Below are positions 8,076 through 15,933 of a stretch of DNA of 39,550 nt, piece by piece. Positions within the stretch are counted from its first letter, which is position 1, and each line of letters begins with the position of its first letter. The DNA comes from JBAYJM01 sp964350585. Lineage in GTDB: Bacteria; Patescibacteriota; Patescibacteriia; 2-01-FULL-39-33. The notes beneath the pieces were generated by a model. It searched no databases and was not told where the DNA came from. It saw only the letters and a program-made list of their open reading frames with translations. The stretch is from NCBI GenBank assembly GCA_964350585.1, contig CAYGKC010000007.1:1-39550 (forward strand), given 5' to 3'. The position numbers and the translations under genes were made by a program.

Positions 8076-8103
8076 ATTATAGCAGATTGGTCGAATTTGT
8101 CAA
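8076..8103 (-). promoter_or_regulatory. Proximal promoter of the infA-rpsI operon
   Basis: On the minus strand: -35 TTGACA at 8098-8103, 16-base spacer, extended -10 TGC-TATAAT at 8076-8081. The predicted start near 8069 leaves a leader of about 120 bases before infA. Confidence 0.85.
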
Positions 8104-8113
8104 CAATATAAAT

Positions 8114-8142
8114 ATTTTATAGCAAATATCCTGCTATGTCAA
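8114..8142 (-). promoter_or_regulatory. Distal promoter of the infA-rpsI operon
   Basis: On the minus strand: -35 TTGACA at 8137-8142, 17-base spacer, -10 TAAAAT at 8114-8119 (TATAAA two bases earlier is an alternative). It lies just upstream of the proximal promoter and shares its TGCTATAA element, making a tandem pair. Confidence 0.7.
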
Positions 8143-8200
8143 GAAAATTAATAAATAATTAATTGTTTTTCTTTTATATATTAACAGTTAAATTTATGGA

Positions 8201-8803
8201 CTAAGAATTTGTTTCGGACAAACGCTTAGTTAAGGTTAATCTAAAATACCTGTCTTCAACTTTTTCAACAGTAAAATCGCTATTTTCAAGCCCGTTTAAC
8301 ACATCTTTAAATACGGAATTTTCTATTGTTTCTTTAAAAATTGGATAAAAAGATACCTTTCCTCCTGGTTTAAGAACTCTTATGGTTTCATTGAATGAAT
8401 TTATGTATTCATCAGCTTTAGGCACTAAATGCTCGGGAATGGCATATAAAGAAACCGCACCATCAAAAGTATCATCTTTAAACGGCATATTTTGGACCAT
8501 TGCTGAAACTGCATGCAAACCCTCCTCCCTTTCCTTTTTAGGTATATTTATGTATTTAAAGCTTTTTTGGCACAATTCCGGATTCATAGATACTACTTTT
8601 ATTCCTTTTTCTTTTGCTTCTTGAGAAAATTTTTCTCTAAAACTTGATCCGATGTCAAGAATTAGTTTTCCGATATAGTCATTATGATTAAATCCGCAAA
8701 ATTTTTCATATGCTTGTAGATCACTTTCTCTATTGTCAGTGGTGTTTTTTGTGCGATCTATTCTTTCTTTTGGATTACTAAAACCCTTTTTTAATTCGAT
8801 CAT
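8201..8803 (-). CDS. Class I SAM-dependent methyltransferase
   Basis: A 200-aa Rossmann-fold methyltransferase. Motif I is LILDIGSSFREKF near residues 47-59 (the usual G-x-G is replaced by G-S-S), the acidic second strand is VVSMNPE, the motif 4 area is MPFKDDTFDGAVSLYAIPEH, and RVLKPGGKVSFYP is the typical motif 6. The substrate cannot be told; the DDTFDGAVSL and RVLKPGG pattern is that of small-molecule or UbiE-like enzymes. It stands alone between the alpha operon promoters and alaS and may be cotranscribed with alaS. Confidence 0.85.
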   Translation of the reverse strand: MIELKKGFSNPKERIDRTKNTTDNRESDLQAYEKFCGFNHNDYIGKLILDIGSSFREKFSQEAKEKGIKVVSMNPELCQKSFKYINIPKKEREEGLHAVSAMVQNMPFKDDTFDGAVSLYAIPEHLVPKADEYINSFNETIRVLKPGGKVSFYPIFKETIENSVFKDVLNGLENSDFTVEKVEDRYFRLTLTKRLSETNS

Positions 8804-8810
8804 ATTGTTT

Positions 8811-8840
8811 AATGATTCAAGCAGTCTGAAGCATTGAAAT
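8811..8840 (-). repeat. Palindromic extragenic repeat, copy 1
   Basis: AATGATTCA-AGCAGTC-TGAAGCATT is an imperfect inverted repeat with 9-base arms, followed by GAAAT. A near copy, with perfect arms, lies at 38282-38310. It fills the gap between alaS and the methyltransferase gene. Confidence 0.6.
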
Positions 8841-8854
8841 TATCAAAAGTAAGG

Positions 8855-10609
8855 TTATTGCAAAATAGCTTTAATTCTCCTTACCCCTGCCGAGCTAGAT
8901 TCTTCTTTTTGGATTTTTAAACGCCCTAACTCTCCTGTGTTTTGGGCGTGTGGACCTCCACATATCTCTTTTGAAAAATCTCCAATTGTGTATACTTTTA
9001 CTTTTTCACCATACTTGTTTTCAAATATACCCATAGCTCCCCTTTCTTTTGCTTCGTCAACTGACATTTCCTCGCAGACTATGGGATTATTTTTTTGTAT
9101 TTGTTCATTTACCAAATCTTCTACTTGTTTGATTTGTTCAGGCGTCATCTTTTCGCCATGGGAAAAATCAAAACGTATTCTTTCTGATGTGATATTGGAT
9201 CCTTTTTGGAATACATGATCGCCTAACACTTTTCTCAAAGCTGAAAGCATCAAATGTGTAGCCGTATGCATTCTTGCGCTTATTTCTGAATTATCTGCCA
9301 ATCCCCCTTTAAATTTTTGCTCTGCTCCTTTTCTTGAAATTTCTTGGTGTTTCGCAAATTCTTTATTGAATCCTTCTTCATCAATTTGTATTTTGTTTTC
9401 AATGGCTAATTCTTTTGTAATTTCAAAAGGAAAGCCGTAGGTTGAGAATAAAACAAAAGCATCTTCAGCTGAAATAACTCCTTTTTCTTTTATTTTCTCA
9501 AATTTTTTAAGCCCGTTTTCCAATGTCTTTGCAAATTTTTCTTCTTCTTGTACTAATTGCTCAATTATGAAATCTCTGTTCTTTCTCAGTTCGGGATAGT
9601 ATCCTCCCATTTCAGCAATTACAATTTCTGCCACTTTATGACTAAAGGCTTCATTAATTCCCATCTGCTTTCCATAACGAATAGCTCTGCGAATCAATCT
9701 TCGTAAAACATAGCCGTGCTCGACGTTTGAAGGCGCAATGTTTTCTGCCAAGATAAAAACAGAGGAGCGAATATGGTCTGTAATAATGCGGGTTGGTTTT
9801 ACCTGTTCCGGTGCTAAAATATCGGAAGTGTATCCAAATAGCGCGCAGACTTGACTTAGAATTGTTGATAATGGCTCTATTTCATAGACGCTTGACTTGC
9901 CATTTAAAACACCCACCGTTCTTTCCAGTCCCATTCCGGTATCAACATTTTTTTGATTTAACTCTTCATATTTGCCTTCTGCGTTTTTGTTATATTGTAT
10001 GAACACATCATTCCAGATCTCCACCCATTTTTTGTTTTTTGCATCAAATTTTTGAGGCGCCTCTTCTTCTCCCGACCAGTAAAACATTTCACTGTCCGGT
10101 CCGCATGGTCCCGTAACTCCAGCAGGGCCCCACCAATTATCTTCTTTTGGTAAAAAGGCAATTCTTTCTTCTGAAACACCGAGTGATTTCCAAACTTCTG
10201 CTGATTCCTCGTCTCTTGGCGCGTCCTCATCTCCCGCAAAGCAAGTAACGGCTAGCTTCTCTAATGGGATGTTTAACTGTTTTGTTAAAAATTCAAAGCT
10301 CATTTCGATAGCCTCTTTTTTGAAATAATCGCCAAGTGACCAATTTCCAAGCATTTCAAAAAAAGTTAAATGCCAGCCATTGCCCACCTCATCGATATCT
10401 CCAGTCCTTATGCATTTTTGAATGTCTGTAAGTCTATTTCCGGCAGGGTGCTTCTCTCCCAACAGATACGGAACAAGCGGATGCATGCCCGCGGTTGTAA
10501 ACAAGACTGTTGGATCATTTTCAGGCAAAAGTGAAGCTCCGGGGATAATCGCATGCCCCTTTGATTCAAAAAAAGATAAGTATTTTTGGCGTAGTTCTTT
10601 TGTAGTCAT
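8855..10609 (-). CDS. alaS: Alanyl-tRNA synthetase without C-Ala domain
   Basis: A 584-aa AlaRS that charges tRNA-Ala. The class II catalytic core occupies the first 240 residues (FTTAGMHPLVPYLLGEKHP, FEMLGNWSLGDYFK, DTGMGLERTVGVLNG), followed by the helical tRNA-binding region. The editing domain is present: HTATH near 447-451, the Cys-His pair CGGPH near 550, and SSAGVRRIKA at the end. The usual coiled coil and C-Ala domain (about 280 residues in E. coli) are missing, and the gene stops cleanly after the editing domain. This short form is known from some reduced genomes. It has its own promoter. Confidence 0.96.
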   Translation of the reverse strand: MTTKELRQKYLSFFESKGHAIIPGASLLPENDPTVLFTTAGMHPLVPYLLGEKHPAGNRLTDIQKCIRTGDIDEVGNGWHLTFFEMLGNWSLGDYFKKEAIEMSFEFLTKQLNIPLEKLAVTCFAGDEDAPRDEESAEVWKSLGVSEERIAFLPKEDNWWGPAGVTGPCGPDSEMFYWSGEEEAPQKFDAKNKKWVEIWNDVFIQYNKNAEGKYEELNQKNVDTGMGLERTVGVLNGKSSVYEIEPLSTILSQVCALFGYTSDILAPEQVKPTRIITDHIRSSVFILAENIAPSNVEHGYVLRRLIRRAIRYGKQMGINEAFSHKVAEIVIAEMGGYYPELRKNRDFIIEQLVQEEEKFAKTLENGLKKFEKIKEKGVISAEDAFVLFSTYGFPFEITKELAIENKIQIDEEGFNKEFAKHQEISRKGAEQKFKGGLADNSEISARMHTATHLMLSALRKVLGDHVFQKGSNITSERIRFDFSHGEKMTPEQIKQVEDLVNEQIQKNNPIVCEEMSVDEAKERGAMGIFENKYGEKVKVYTIGDFSKEICGGPHAQNTGELGRLKIQKEESSSAGVRRIKAILQ

Positions 10610-10628
10610 TTTGTATAAATAATATCTA

Positions 10629-10657
10629 ATTTTATCATAAAATCATAATGCTGACAA
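10629..10657 (-). promoter_or_regulatory. alaS promoter
   Basis: On the minus strand: TTGTCA at 10652-10657, a 17-base spacer ending TGA, and TAAAAT at 10629-10634. The -35 lies 2 bases before the stop of the preceding gene. Confidence 0.65.
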
Positions 10658-10658
10658 A

Positions 10659-11375
10659 TCATGCTATGCTTTCATTAATTTTTTGTCCCGCCAATAATAA
10701 ACAAGAAATTATCTTTCCATATTGACTGATGGCATTTCTTCTTAAGATTAATTTTTTAGCAATTTCATCGGTTTCTATCTCATTTTCTGTTATAGTAAGA
10801 GGATTTTCAATATTATATTTTTTAGCAAGATCAATTAAAATTTCAAAATTTACAATAAGAGCGGTTAAGTTGAACGCTAACAAATCTAGGAAATTTTCAT
10901 GAGGAACTTTATCAATATTCTCTAAAACCATATTTTTATTGATTATTAACTGTTTTAAAACATTTTCTGCTTCCGGATCAAAAAAATATTTTTCAGTCGT
11001 TCTTTCATTATTATGTATTACTGTTGGTTTTTCTCCTTCTCCTTGGCTTATATGCCAGGGCTTATGGTCTGCATAATATTCCTGCGCTATTTTTTCTGCA
11101 GAATATGTTATTTCATCTAATGTATTAGTCGAGATAATCTCATCCATTTTTTCTTCAAAGATTTTTTTTAAAGCTGGCAGAACAGAAATACAGTTTCCTT
11201 CTATTTCTGGACTTAGCCCCAAACGGATTAAAGGATTTTTTATGTTATGTGATAATTTATCAATATTAAAAAGGACGCTGTTAGGATTTTCTAAATCAAG
11301 CGCAATTGATTTTAATTTTATTTTTTCATTTAATTCTTTGTTTTCTGTTTTTGTTTCGGGTTTGAATTCTTCCAT
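10659..11375 (-). CDS. Unknown helical protein with an H-box-like segment
   Basis: I do not recognise this 238-aa protein. It is soluble, acidic and predicted mostly helical, with no signal peptide or clear transmembrane helix. Residues about 38-54 (IDKLSHNIKNPLIRLGL) resemble the phospho-acceptor H-box of histidine kinases (SHxxKNPL), but no ATPase domain follows and the rest of the protein matches nothing I know. It starts one base after mnmA ends and is the last gene of the helicase-carS-kinase-mnmA run, so it is probably co-expressed with them. The H-box likeness may be chance. Confidence 0.75.
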   Translation of the reverse strand: MEEFKPETKTENKELNEKIKLKSIALDLENPNSVLFNIDKLSHNIKNPLIRLGLSPEIEGNCISVLPALKKIFEEKMDEIISTNTLDEITYSAEKIAQEYYADHKPWHISQGEGEKPTVIHNNERTTEKYFFDPEAENVLKQLIINKNMVLENIDKVPHENFLDLLAFNLTALIVNFEILIDLAKKYNIENPLTITENEIETDEIAKKLILRRNAISQYGKIISCLLLAGQKINESIA

Positions 11376-12455
11376 TTATTTTATTATTGCTCCTCCAAGC
11401 AGTTTATTATTTCTGTAAAATACTATTGATTGGCCAGGCATTATCCCTCTTTGCTTAGTTTTAAATAATACTGATATATTTTTGTCTTTTTTAGTGACAT
11501 TACAGTTAGATGCATTGGATCTGTATCTTATTTGAGCTAGGCAGTTTAACGGAAATGCAGGTTCTTTTGATATCCAATTGGCTTTATTGCACAAAAGCGA
11601 GTCTTTATAAATTCCTGATTGACGTTGATCTTTAGTTACTGTAATTCTGTTATTTTTTTTATCGATATCGCAAACATACCAGGGCCCTCCAGAAATACCA
11701 ATCCCGCTTCTTTGCCCGATTGTATATAGAGAAAATCCTTTATGCTCGCCTAGAACTTTCCCTTTTTCATTGATAATTTCTCCTGGCTTTGGATTTAAGT
11801 ATTTTTGAAGAAATTGGTTGTGGCTTGTTCCCACAAAACAAACCTCTTGACTGTCTTTTTTATCATGTACTGGTAGTTTATATTTGCTGGCTATTTCTCT
11901 TACTTCTTTTTTTGTTAAATTTCCTAGCGGAAAAATAAGATGTTTAAGTTTTTCTTGGTTTAAATTGTATAAAAAATAAGTTTGATCTTTATTTTTATCT
12001 TTTGGCCTGTAAAGACTAATTAGTCCTTTTTCTTTTTTAATTTTTATATAGTGTCCTGTTGCTAGAAATTCTGTTTTGAAAACTGTTTTAATTTGTTTAA
12101 AAAGAAGGTCAAATTTAATGAATTTATTACAAGAAACGCATGGATTAGGGGTATTGCCGGCACTATATTCTCTTATGAATTCATCTACGATTGTTTTTTT
12201 AAATTGTCTGCCAAAGTTCACTTTATAAATAGGAAAATCCAATATCTTCGCAACTTTAGAAGCTTCATTCCAGGATTCCAGATTGCAACATCTGTTCTCC
12301 CCATATTTTTCTCCTGATGGAAACCAAAATTGCATAAAAATGCCAATTATTTCAAATCCTTGTTTTTTTAACAAAGCAGCTGCAACTGACGAGTCTACTC
12401 CGCCAGACATTGCTACAGCCACTCTTGGTCTGCTTATAATCTTTTTATTTGGCAT
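11376..12455 (-). CDS. mnmA: tRNA-specific 2-thiouridylase MnmA
   Basis: A 359-aa PP-loop ATPase that makes 2-thiouridine at position 34 of Lys, Glu and Gln tRNAs. The P-loop SGGVDSS is at residues 17-23. The catalytic cysteines are in NPCVSCNKFIKF (about 100-111) and SQEVCFVG (about 202-209). The C-terminal beta-barrel holds YTIGQRSGIGISGGPWYV. The length is normal. It overlaps the end of the lipid kinase gene by 11 bases; this co-location is not functionally obvious. Confidence 0.96.
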   Translation of the reverse strand: MPNKKIISRPRVAVAMSGGVDSSVAAALLKKQGFEIIGIFMQFWFPSGEKYGENRCCNLESWNEASKVAKILDFPIYKVNFGRQFKKTIVDEFIREYSAGNTPNPCVSCNKFIKFDLLFKQIKTVFKTEFLATGHYIKIKKEKGLISLYRPKDKNKDQTYFLYNLNQEKLKHLIFPLGNLTKKEVREIASKYKLPVHDKKDSQEVCFVGTSHNQFLQKYLNPKPGEIINEKGKVLGEHKGFSLYTIGQRSGIGISGGPWYVCDIDKKNNRITVTKDQRQSGIYKDSLLCNKANWISKEPAFPLNCLAQIRYRSNASNCNVTKKDKNISVLFKTKQRGIMPGQSIVFYRNNKLLGGAIIK

Positions 12456-13353
12456 AATTAACTACTCTTATGGCTTTGGGAATAACCTTGATATTTATTT
12501 CTTTAGGTAATTTTATATAATCTCCATCTATTTGGCAATTAGGCTTTTTGTAGAAGAATATGTTAAATTCTTTATTTCTGTTAGTAAAAAAGTATTTATG
12601 GGGTTTTTGGAAAAGTATCAAGTGTATTCCGGCAGAAAGAAAAGACCAAAAGCTTTTATTTGTTGCAACTAGCAAATCAAGTTCGCCATCATTCGGGCAT
12701 ATTTTCATCCTTGGCTTTATCCCGTAAAAATTACAAGCGTTAAAAACCAGTAATGTATTGCCTTTTAGGTATAACTTTTCCCCATCAATTATTACTTTGA
12801 ATTTTTTTCTTCTGACTTCTAAATTACTTATGAATGAGTTTAAAATATAACCCAAAAAACCGTATTTATTTTTTAGTTTTGTTGCCGTACTGGCAATTAT
12901 TTCTGAAATGTACCCAGCACCAAAACCAACAATAAAATAATGCTTATTATTAACAACTCCAATATCAATAGAAACATCTTCTACTGAATCTAAATTCTTA
13001 ATTGCTTTTTTAATATTTATTGGCAAACCTAGAGATTTGCCGACTACGTTGCCGGATCCAAAAGGAATGATGGCAAGTCTGGCATTTAATTTGTTTTCAA
13101 GAATTGTTTTTGCCGCTACTTTTACCGTACCATCTCCGCCAATGGCAATTACAAGGTCAATATCACTAATGTTATGATTGGCGATATTTTTTTCAAAATT
13201 AGAATCTAAAAAAAATACCATAGAACTATACCTGAGCTTATCTAATTTTTCTTGAACATCCAAAGAAATATCATTCTTTGATTTTATGCCGGCAGTCGGG
13301 TTGTAAATAATTAAAGCTTTTTTCATATCACCACCACACCTTTTTAAAGCCAA
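12445..13353 (-). CDS. Diacylglycerol kinase family lipid kinase
   Basis: A DAGK-catalytic-domain protein of the YegS/DgkB type. Visible motifs are IIYNPTAG at the N-terminus, AIGGDGTVKVAA (nucleotide site) near residues 77-88, and the LAIIPFGSGNVVGKSLGLP loop. The C-terminal beta-sandwich has LDLLVA. The longest frame starts at 13353, but the ATG at 13326 (MKKALIIYNPTAG) is the family start and lies just after the carS stop, with AAAAGGTG as the ribosome binding site; this gives 293 aa. The substrate is likely a lipid alcohol. Adjacency to a CDP-alcohol synthase suggests a joint role in phospholipid making or recycling. Confidence 0.9.
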   Translation of the reverse strand: MALKRCGGDMKKALIIYNPTAGIKSKNDISLDVQEKLDKLRYSSMVFFLDSNFEKNIANHNISDIDLVIAIGGDGTVKVAAKTILENKLNARLAIIPFGSGNVVGKSLGLPINIKKAIKNLDSVEDVSIDIGVVNNKHYFIVGFGAGYISEIIASTATKLKNKYGFLGYILNSFISNLEVRRKKFKVIIDGEKLYLKGNTLLVFNACNFYGIKPRMKICPNDGELDLLVATNKSFWSFLSAGIHLILFQKPHKYFFTNRNKEFNIFFYKKPNCQIDGDYIKLPKEINIKVIPKAIRVVNYAK

Positions 13354-13870
13354 GTTTATAAGCTATTAAATTAGCAATTGGATTTAAGATTAATCCCATA
13401 GCCAATATGACTATAATTATACTGATTTCTAGAGAGGAAATAAAATAAGTAAAAATGATAAAACCAAGTAAATAGTCAATTTGATCAAATACAGGCAATG
13501 ATCCACCAGGTTTTATTTTTAACCGTCTTTTAAAAAAACTTTTTATCAAATCTCCTAGTATTGTTCCCATCCCTGCTAGGAAACCAAAAAGTAACCAATA
13601 TCTGGGATAATCTATTATAGATATTTTATTAAAATAAAAATTTTGATATAAAATAGCCTGAATTCCTGTTATAAAAATTGCAGCAATAGGGGCAGAAATA
13701 AACCCTCTCCACGTTTTATTTTGACCAAATATGTTTTCTCCTTTGATTTTATAGTTAAAGTCTACCGGTACGTTTAAAAAGCTCGTCCACTTTTTTGCTA
13801 AGATGGGAGCCATATTGGCAATAAATGCTGGGAGAGCAAAATATATTGTTTTTAATATTATTAGCCACAC
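13328..13870 (-). CDS. CarS-like CDP-archaeol synthase family protein
   Basis: A 180-aa membrane protein with about five helices. The signature GDLIKSFFKRRLKIKPGGSL followed by PVFDQIDYLLG (residues about 105-137) is that of the CarS family, which activates an unsaturated archaeal ether lipid with CTP; related CdsA enzymes use phosphatidic acid. GQNKTWRGF (about 49-57) is also a family hallmark. Bacterial members exist but their substrates are mostly unknown. Its stop touches the start of the lipid kinase gene, so the two are translationally linked. Whether the product is archaeal-type or a bacterial CDP-lipid cannot be told here. Confidence 0.9.
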   Translation of the reverse strand: MWLIILKTIYFALPAFIANMAPILAKKWTSFLNVPVDFNYKIKGENIFGQNKTWRGFISAPIAAIFITGIQAILYQNFYFNKISIIDYPRYWLLFGFLAGMGTILGDLIKSFFKRRLKIKPGGSLPVFDQIDYLLGFIIFTYFISSLEISIIIVILAMGLILNPIANLIAYKLGFKKVWW

Positions 13871-13890
13871 ATTGTTTTCTTTAATTTAAA

Positions 13891-15882
13891 TCAAACTTTA
13901 AAATCAAGGTACTGCTTTTTTTCCATAATTTCTCCTTCATCGTCAATATAAATTGTGTTTTCATTTTCCGCATCATCATCAAATGTGCAATAACATTCTT
14001 TAGGTAGTTCTGTAATAAATCTTGATGGCTTATTTATGTTGTCGTCATTTGAAAATAAAGCGTAACTTAAATATAAATATTCTTTCGCTCTCGTTGAAGC
14101 TACATAAAACAATCTTCTCTCCTCTTCTAAATCCTTATTTTTTAGGCATGATTTAGCGTGTGGAAAATACATTTCATTGAGCCCTATTATAAACACTGTT
14201 TTCCACTCCAGTCCTTTTGCTTGATGGATTGTTGATAAAACTATCTTATCTTCGTCTTTTGAGCTCTCAGCTGATGTCCTTTGCCCCTTAAACCCCTCTG
14301 ATAATACTGCATCAGAAAGAAATTTTTCGAGAGATTCGTATTTGTTTGAAAAATCCATCAACTGAGTAATATCTTCAATTCTTTCATTTGCATTTTCAAA
14401 ACTTGCTTTTGCATAATCATTATAAAAGTTATTTACTACTATATTAATGGCTTTGCTTATTCTATTAGGATTAATTTCAGATAATTTTTTAAAAATGTTC
14501 CTTATTTCGGTTATGGAGTTTAAAGATTTTCCTATAAAACCAGAAAAATTCATTTCACAAAAGTCAGATATTGAATCAAAAATAGAAATTTTATTCCAGA
14601 TCTTGCCTGCACTAGCCGGACCAATTCCTGGAAACATAAGCATTATTCTGGTCCAAGCAATTTCATCCTTATAGTTTGATATTACTTTTAAAAAAGCTAG
14701 GACATCTTTGATATGGGCTTGTTCAAAAAATTTAATACCTCCGCGCATTTCATAAGGGATATCCCTGTTATTTAATTCTAATTCTATATTAATTGATTGG
14801 TAATGGGATCTAAATAGAACTGATATTTCATTTAACGGTATTCCTTCTTCATTATGTAGAGCCAGTATTCTTTCACAAATAAATGTGGCTTCTTCTCTGG
14901 AATCAGTTAATGGCGCAACTATGGGTTTTGAAGAATTTTGCATCACTGATTTAAGATTTTTTTCAAATTTACCTTCATTGTTTAGAATTGAGTTATTTGC
15001 CAATGTTAGAATTTCAGGCGTTGACCTGTAATTTGTTTCTAATTTAAAAATTTTACAGTTTTGGAATTTTTTTGGAAACTCTAGGATATTATTTATATCT
15101 GCGCCTCTGAAAGCGTAAATACTTTGAGAGTCGTCACCTACTGCTAAAATATTCTCATTTTTTAAATTATAAATTAATTCGCTTTGGATTTGATTCGTAT
15201 CTTGGTATTCATCAATAAGAAGATATTTAATTTTTTTCATCATTAGTCTTTTATAATCGTTATTGTAAAGGAGCTCATTCCATTTTAGTAATAAATCATC
15301 AAAATCCAATGAATTGCATAATAACTTCTTTTTAAAATACATACCCTTTATGTTTTCAATTATAGGAATATATTCATCTTTAATAAAATCATATTTATTT
15401 TTAATTATATCTGAAATTGAAGTTGATAAATTCGAACTTAAACTGATAATATTTTTAACAACTGACGCCTTGGGAAAAAGCTTATCACTCGGGACTCCTT
15501 CTCTGTAAATTGATTTAAGCATATCGGTAGCGTCGTTATCATCAAGAATATTAAAGTTTTGTTTAATGTTGATTAAAGAACCGTACCTTCTTAGCATGCT
15601 ATTTCCGGTATGATGGAATGTGCCGCCTCTAAGGCCTTTGATTTTACCCTCAGTTTCCATTTCAATCCTTTTTAACATTTCTTTTGCTGCTTTATTGGTA
15701 AATGTCAGCAAAAGAATTTCGCTTGGATCAATTCCTTGTTTGAGCAGATAAATAACTCTGTAAACTAAAGTTTTTGTCTTTCCTGATCCTGCTCCTGCCA
15801 AAACCAAACAATGCCCATCACCGTTTAAGACAATCTCGAGTTGAGATTCGTTTAGTTCATCTTTGAAATTGAAGTTTGTCAT
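13891..15882 (-). CDS. UvrD/PcrA/Rep-like superfamily 1 DNA helicase
   Basis: A 663-aa 3'-5' helicase with all SF1A motifs in order: Q and I (NESQLEIV, AGAGSGKTKTL), Ia (LTFTNKAAKEM), II (LIDEYQDTN), III (GDDSQSIYAFRGAD), IV (LETNYRST), V (STIHQAKGLEWKTVFIIGL) and VI (EERRLFYVASTRAKEYLYLS). The length is slightly below E. coli UvrD (720 aa), with a shorter C-terminal region. It probably acts in repair, perhaps with uvrA and uvrC at the other end of the window. It heads the run carS-kinase-mnmA-unknown. Confidence 0.95.
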   Translation of the reverse strand: MTNFNFKDELNESQLEIVLNGDGHCLVLAGAGSGKTKTLVYRVIYLLKQGIDPSEILLLTFTNKAAKEMLKRIEMETEGKIKGLRGGTFHHTGNSMLRRYGSLINIKQNFNILDDNDATDMLKSIYREGVPSDKLFPKASVVKNIISLSSNLSTSISDIIKNKYDFIKDEYIPIIENIKGMYFKKKLLCNSLDFDDLLLKWNELLYNNDYKRLMMKKIKYLLIDEYQDTNQIQSELIYNLKNENILAVGDDSQSIYAFRGADINNILEFPKKFQNCKIFKLETNYRSTPEILTLANNSILNNEGKFEKNLKSVMQNSSKPIVAPLTDSREEATFICERILALHNEEGIPLNEISVLFRSHYQSINIELELNNRDIPYEMRGGIKFFEQAHIKDVLAFLKVISNYKDEIAWTRIMLMFPGIGPASAGKIWNKISIFDSISDFCEMNFSGFIGKSLNSITEIRNIFKKLSEINPNRISKAINIVVNNFYNDYAKASFENANERIEDITQLMDFSNKYESLEKFLSDAVLSEGFKGQRTSAESSKDEDKIVLSTIHQAKGLEWKTVFIIGLNEMYFPHAKSCLKNKDLEEERRLFYVASTRAKEYLYLSYALFSNDDNINKPSRFITELPKECYCTFDDDAENENTIYIDDEGEIMEKKQYLDFKV

Positions 15883-15890
15883 TTTTTAAT

Positions 15891-15918
15891 AAAAAAAGCT
15901 GCAAAAAAGTTATGCAAC
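15891..15918 (-). terminator. Terminator after the TraG-like ATPase gene
   Basis: On the minus strand GTTGCA-loop-TGCAGC (one G-U pair) is followed by seven T. It ends the 19317-15934 transcript just before the helicase gene. Confidence 0.65.
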
Positions 15919-15933
15919 TATTGGTAGAAAATA

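Noticed and set aside
9958..10239. A 93-codon frame inside alaS
   Set aside because: It lies in another frame of a clear AlaRS coding region and has no start signal or family match.
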